From the NCBI GenBank assembly GCA_043228905.1, contig JBHGNT010000018.1, positions 7,688,001 through 7,752,000 on the forward strand: DNA of 64,000 bases, in the 5' to 3' direction. The stretch's first letter is position 1; each line of letters opens with the position of its first letter. A program made the position numbers and the translations under genes. The DNA is from Azolla caroliniana (Eukaryota > Polypodiophyta). This document shows positions 61,976-64,000 of this stretch, in pieces. The notes below the pieces were generated by a model, which did not search any database, was not told the origin of the DNA, and was given only the letters and a program-made list of their open reading frames with translations.

Positions 61976-63544
61976 CTAGTGTGGCTTTGAATAGTGGGAA
62001 TTCGGAATCTCGTCCTCCACTTCGGTGTCGTTCATCAGAATGGTATTTTCATTCACCATCGACGCATTTTCCTCTGTAGTTTGTCTTTTTCTTTTTACGA
62101 GATCCACAAGAAGATCATGGAACTCCTTTTTTGCTATTCCGAGTAGTTCTCGAAGTGAAAAATCTACCCGTCTGTCGAGGATTCTCACCTCGAACACTTT
62201 CTTTATGTCCGTCCGTTGCTCGATGTCCGAAGCGAGTTTGAATGTCGGAATCGATTTTCCTTTCCCTCTTTTGTCGGAGTTCCAGCTCTCCGGTGTCTTC
62301 GATGGTCCAGCCGCATCCTCCGTGCGTCGCCGCTTCTCGTCCACATACACCTCATGTAATTGACATAGGGCGTGGCGTATATGCTATTCTTATCGATGGG
62401 GCACTCCCATCCCGTAGCTTCCTGGATGCCTTCCGCGGTGCTTCTGATCTCATTGGAGTCGGTTTTCTCGGTGTTTTCTAGCACTTCCAACCAAAAAGAC
62501 ACCTTTGCTCCCGATGACTCCCCGACACGTATTCCCGCGGTTGTCGCGTAATTTCTCTTAACTGCTATTTCCTCCTCTAGGACCTTCTTCATGCCGCCTT
62601 TTCGGAAGTTCGATCGGAGCGGCTTCCGAGAGTCCATCAAATGAATCCGATTTCCCTCATAGTAGATAAGATCCCGTCATAGCGCTTCCTTGTGCTCGTC
62701 GCAATCCCTCCGATCATGTTCGGTGCTATTGCACCATATGCACCGACGGTCCATATACTTCGAACTTGTGGGACGGTCATCCGACTTCTTCACCATCACG
62801 ATTTTTAGATTCTCCATCTCCTTCAGCAATTGCTCCACCGTAGTTGTGTTGATTCCCTTCTCGGTCGTAGCTTCCCGAGCCCGCGGTTGATGGTCTTCCG
62901 ATCCGGATCTCGGTTTCGGAATCGGTTCCGAAACCCTCTTTTCTTCGTGGGCAAGCCATTGCCCCCTCTTTGTGTATCGTGCGACGATATCCCGCACGCT
63001 TTCCCATGTTTCGGTGATACCACGATCTTGGTATTCGTGTCCTCTAGAAGCACTCCAAGATCCTTCCGGTCTCGGACGTCTACGGCTCGTAAGAACATGA
63101 TAACTTTGTCTGGTACGAGGATAGCTTGATCTCTCGCAGACAACCTCCCGAACCGACTTTCGAATGCCGAAAACACATCGAGGACCTTCATACCCTTGTC
63201 CGGCGTTTCCACCCAATCCTCGAATCCTCTCCGTGTTGCCTTGGAGGAGTTCTCGATACTGAACGTGGTCTTTAGCGCCTCTTCAAACGCTTCCCACGTC
63301 GGATTTTGTTGTCGTAGCCCGTGGACACTTGCTTGAAGCCCGTTGGTAGCCATTGGTTGAAGGATGCCACTTGCAGTCCTTCCGAAATCCCGCACCGTAG
63401 CATTTCCGCCTTATAGTCCCGAAGATAGCGGGATACGTCCTTTCCGTTGAATTGCCCGATCCGTTGCACGAGCCCCTCTACTGCCGCTGCTATCTCCGAC
63501 ATCGCACGTTGTTCCTGAAGCATCCGCTCGAACATCATCATCAT
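61976..63544 (-). pseudogene. Gypsy D gag
   Basis: Starts MMMMFERMLQEQRAMSEIAA; capsid part VQRIGQFNGKDVSRYLRDYK, then in another frame WEAFEEALKTTFSIENSSKA, ESRFGRLSARDQAILVPDKV, MFLRAVDVRDRKDLGVLLED; a coiled segment VEQLLKEMENLKIVMVKKSD, a zinc knuckle CIWCNSTEHDRRDC, and the linker SDIEQRTDIKKVFEVRILDR with ELLGIAKKEFHDLLVDLVKR. At least four frame changes. No primer-site defect is seen upstream. Confidence 0.8.
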
Positions 63545-63587
63545 GTTGTTAGCCTCCGATTGATTTTACATCTCCTTGCCACCCGTG

Positions 63588-63605
63588 TTCACGTCGGGTT
63601 CACCA
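63588..63605 (-). other. Primer-binding site of D (tRNA not identified)
   Basis: TGGTGAACCCGACGTGAA on minus, four bases from the LTR. Identical to that of A. Confidence 0.65.
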
Positions 63606-63609
63606 CTTG

Positions 63610-64000
63610 TGTCGTGCCTTTCGGCTCCAAATCGTTGCGTGAATCGGGTGGGAACCACCGAGGTTTTGGACTAGGAGAAAAGAAAATTCTAAGATAATTA
63701 AGAATATGAAATATATGGTACGAAAGAAAGATATGAAAAACTCGTGAATCCCACGAGTATAGTGTATTAATTGATACTTCGAATGTAAGAGAGAAATAGA
63801 TGGCAAAATCGTGAATCCCACGAATATTTTTTTATTAATCAATCCTTGTAAAATAATCAACAACCCCCCCCATACATCTTTCTCTCCTCCTTATATAAGG
63901 ATGGAAGAGGCTAAGCATAGCTTCATGCTTTTTCTAGAGTTTTCATGCACACAAAATGTGCATGAGTTGCCTTTTTACACTATGCTTTTATTTCGTAAAT
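63610..64000 (-). mobile_element. 5' LTR of gypsy D (runs off the window)
   Basis: Matches the first 391 bp (plus order) of the LTR at 50795 with about 8 substitutions and one base of length change in a C run. The far end and the target duplication lie outside. Confidence 0.9.

Overview
The window is eukaryotic and almost entirely made of transposable elements; I found no host gene that I can support. Evidence for a green plant (streptophyte) is: Ty1/copia elements primed by the initiator-tRNA primer site (TGGTATCAGAGC), a Tat/Athila-like Ty3/gypsy fragment with a third ORF after integrase, a short run of the plant telomere unit TTTAGGG, and deep nesting of LTR elements typical of large plant genomes. 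I cannot say from sequence alone whether it is a land plant or a charophyte alga. One abundant Ty3/gypsy family (protease DHGS, RT motif FLDD-I-P) is unlike the usual angiosperm lineages, which makes an early-diverging plant or an alga plausible (inference).

Layout, left to right. 1-0.75 kb: AT-rich palindromic satellite. 1.2-5.3 kb: element W (minus), decayed integrase followed by a long third ORF with a coiled coil. 5.3-11.3 kb: element X (minus), a DHGS-type gypsy with its 3' LTR. 11.28-15.7 kb: copia-1 (plus), inserted in the gag of X. 15.8-24.6 kb: gypsy B (minus), split by gypsy A (16.5-22.5 kb, minus, paired LTRs, 4-bp target duplication). 24.7-29.2 kb: copia remnant L and the scrambled copia K. 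29.2-32.1 kb: a field of degenerate tRNA-like units and AT-rich DNA without genes. 32.1-33.4 kb: truncated copia H (minus). 33.4-36.6 kb: a LINE (minus). 37.8-45.0 kb: old copia I (minus) split by copia J (38.56-43.66 kb, minus, both LTRs). 45.0-47.4 kb: a gene-free stretch with a heat-shock-element/TATA module and a minisatellite. 47.4 kb to the end: copia C (plus) interrupted by gypsy D (minus, 50.8 kb to beyond the window), which holds copia G/E (minus, 54.3-61.25 kb), which holds mini-copia F (plus, 55.7-57.4 kb).

Two themes link the elements. First, nearly every one has a clean internal deletion that removes the reverse-transcriptase core or protease while leaving LTRs, gag and flanking frames open (A, B, E, F, J, K and the LINE). 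Where both LTRs are present (A, J, D) they differ by only about 2 percent by eye, so these are recent. Several look like non-autonomous derivatives copied in trans. Second, many nonsense codons are compatible with C-to-T changes, as expected for heavily methylated repeats, and some are shared between sibling copies, so the source element was already defective. All family calls come from reading motifs; no database search was possible.
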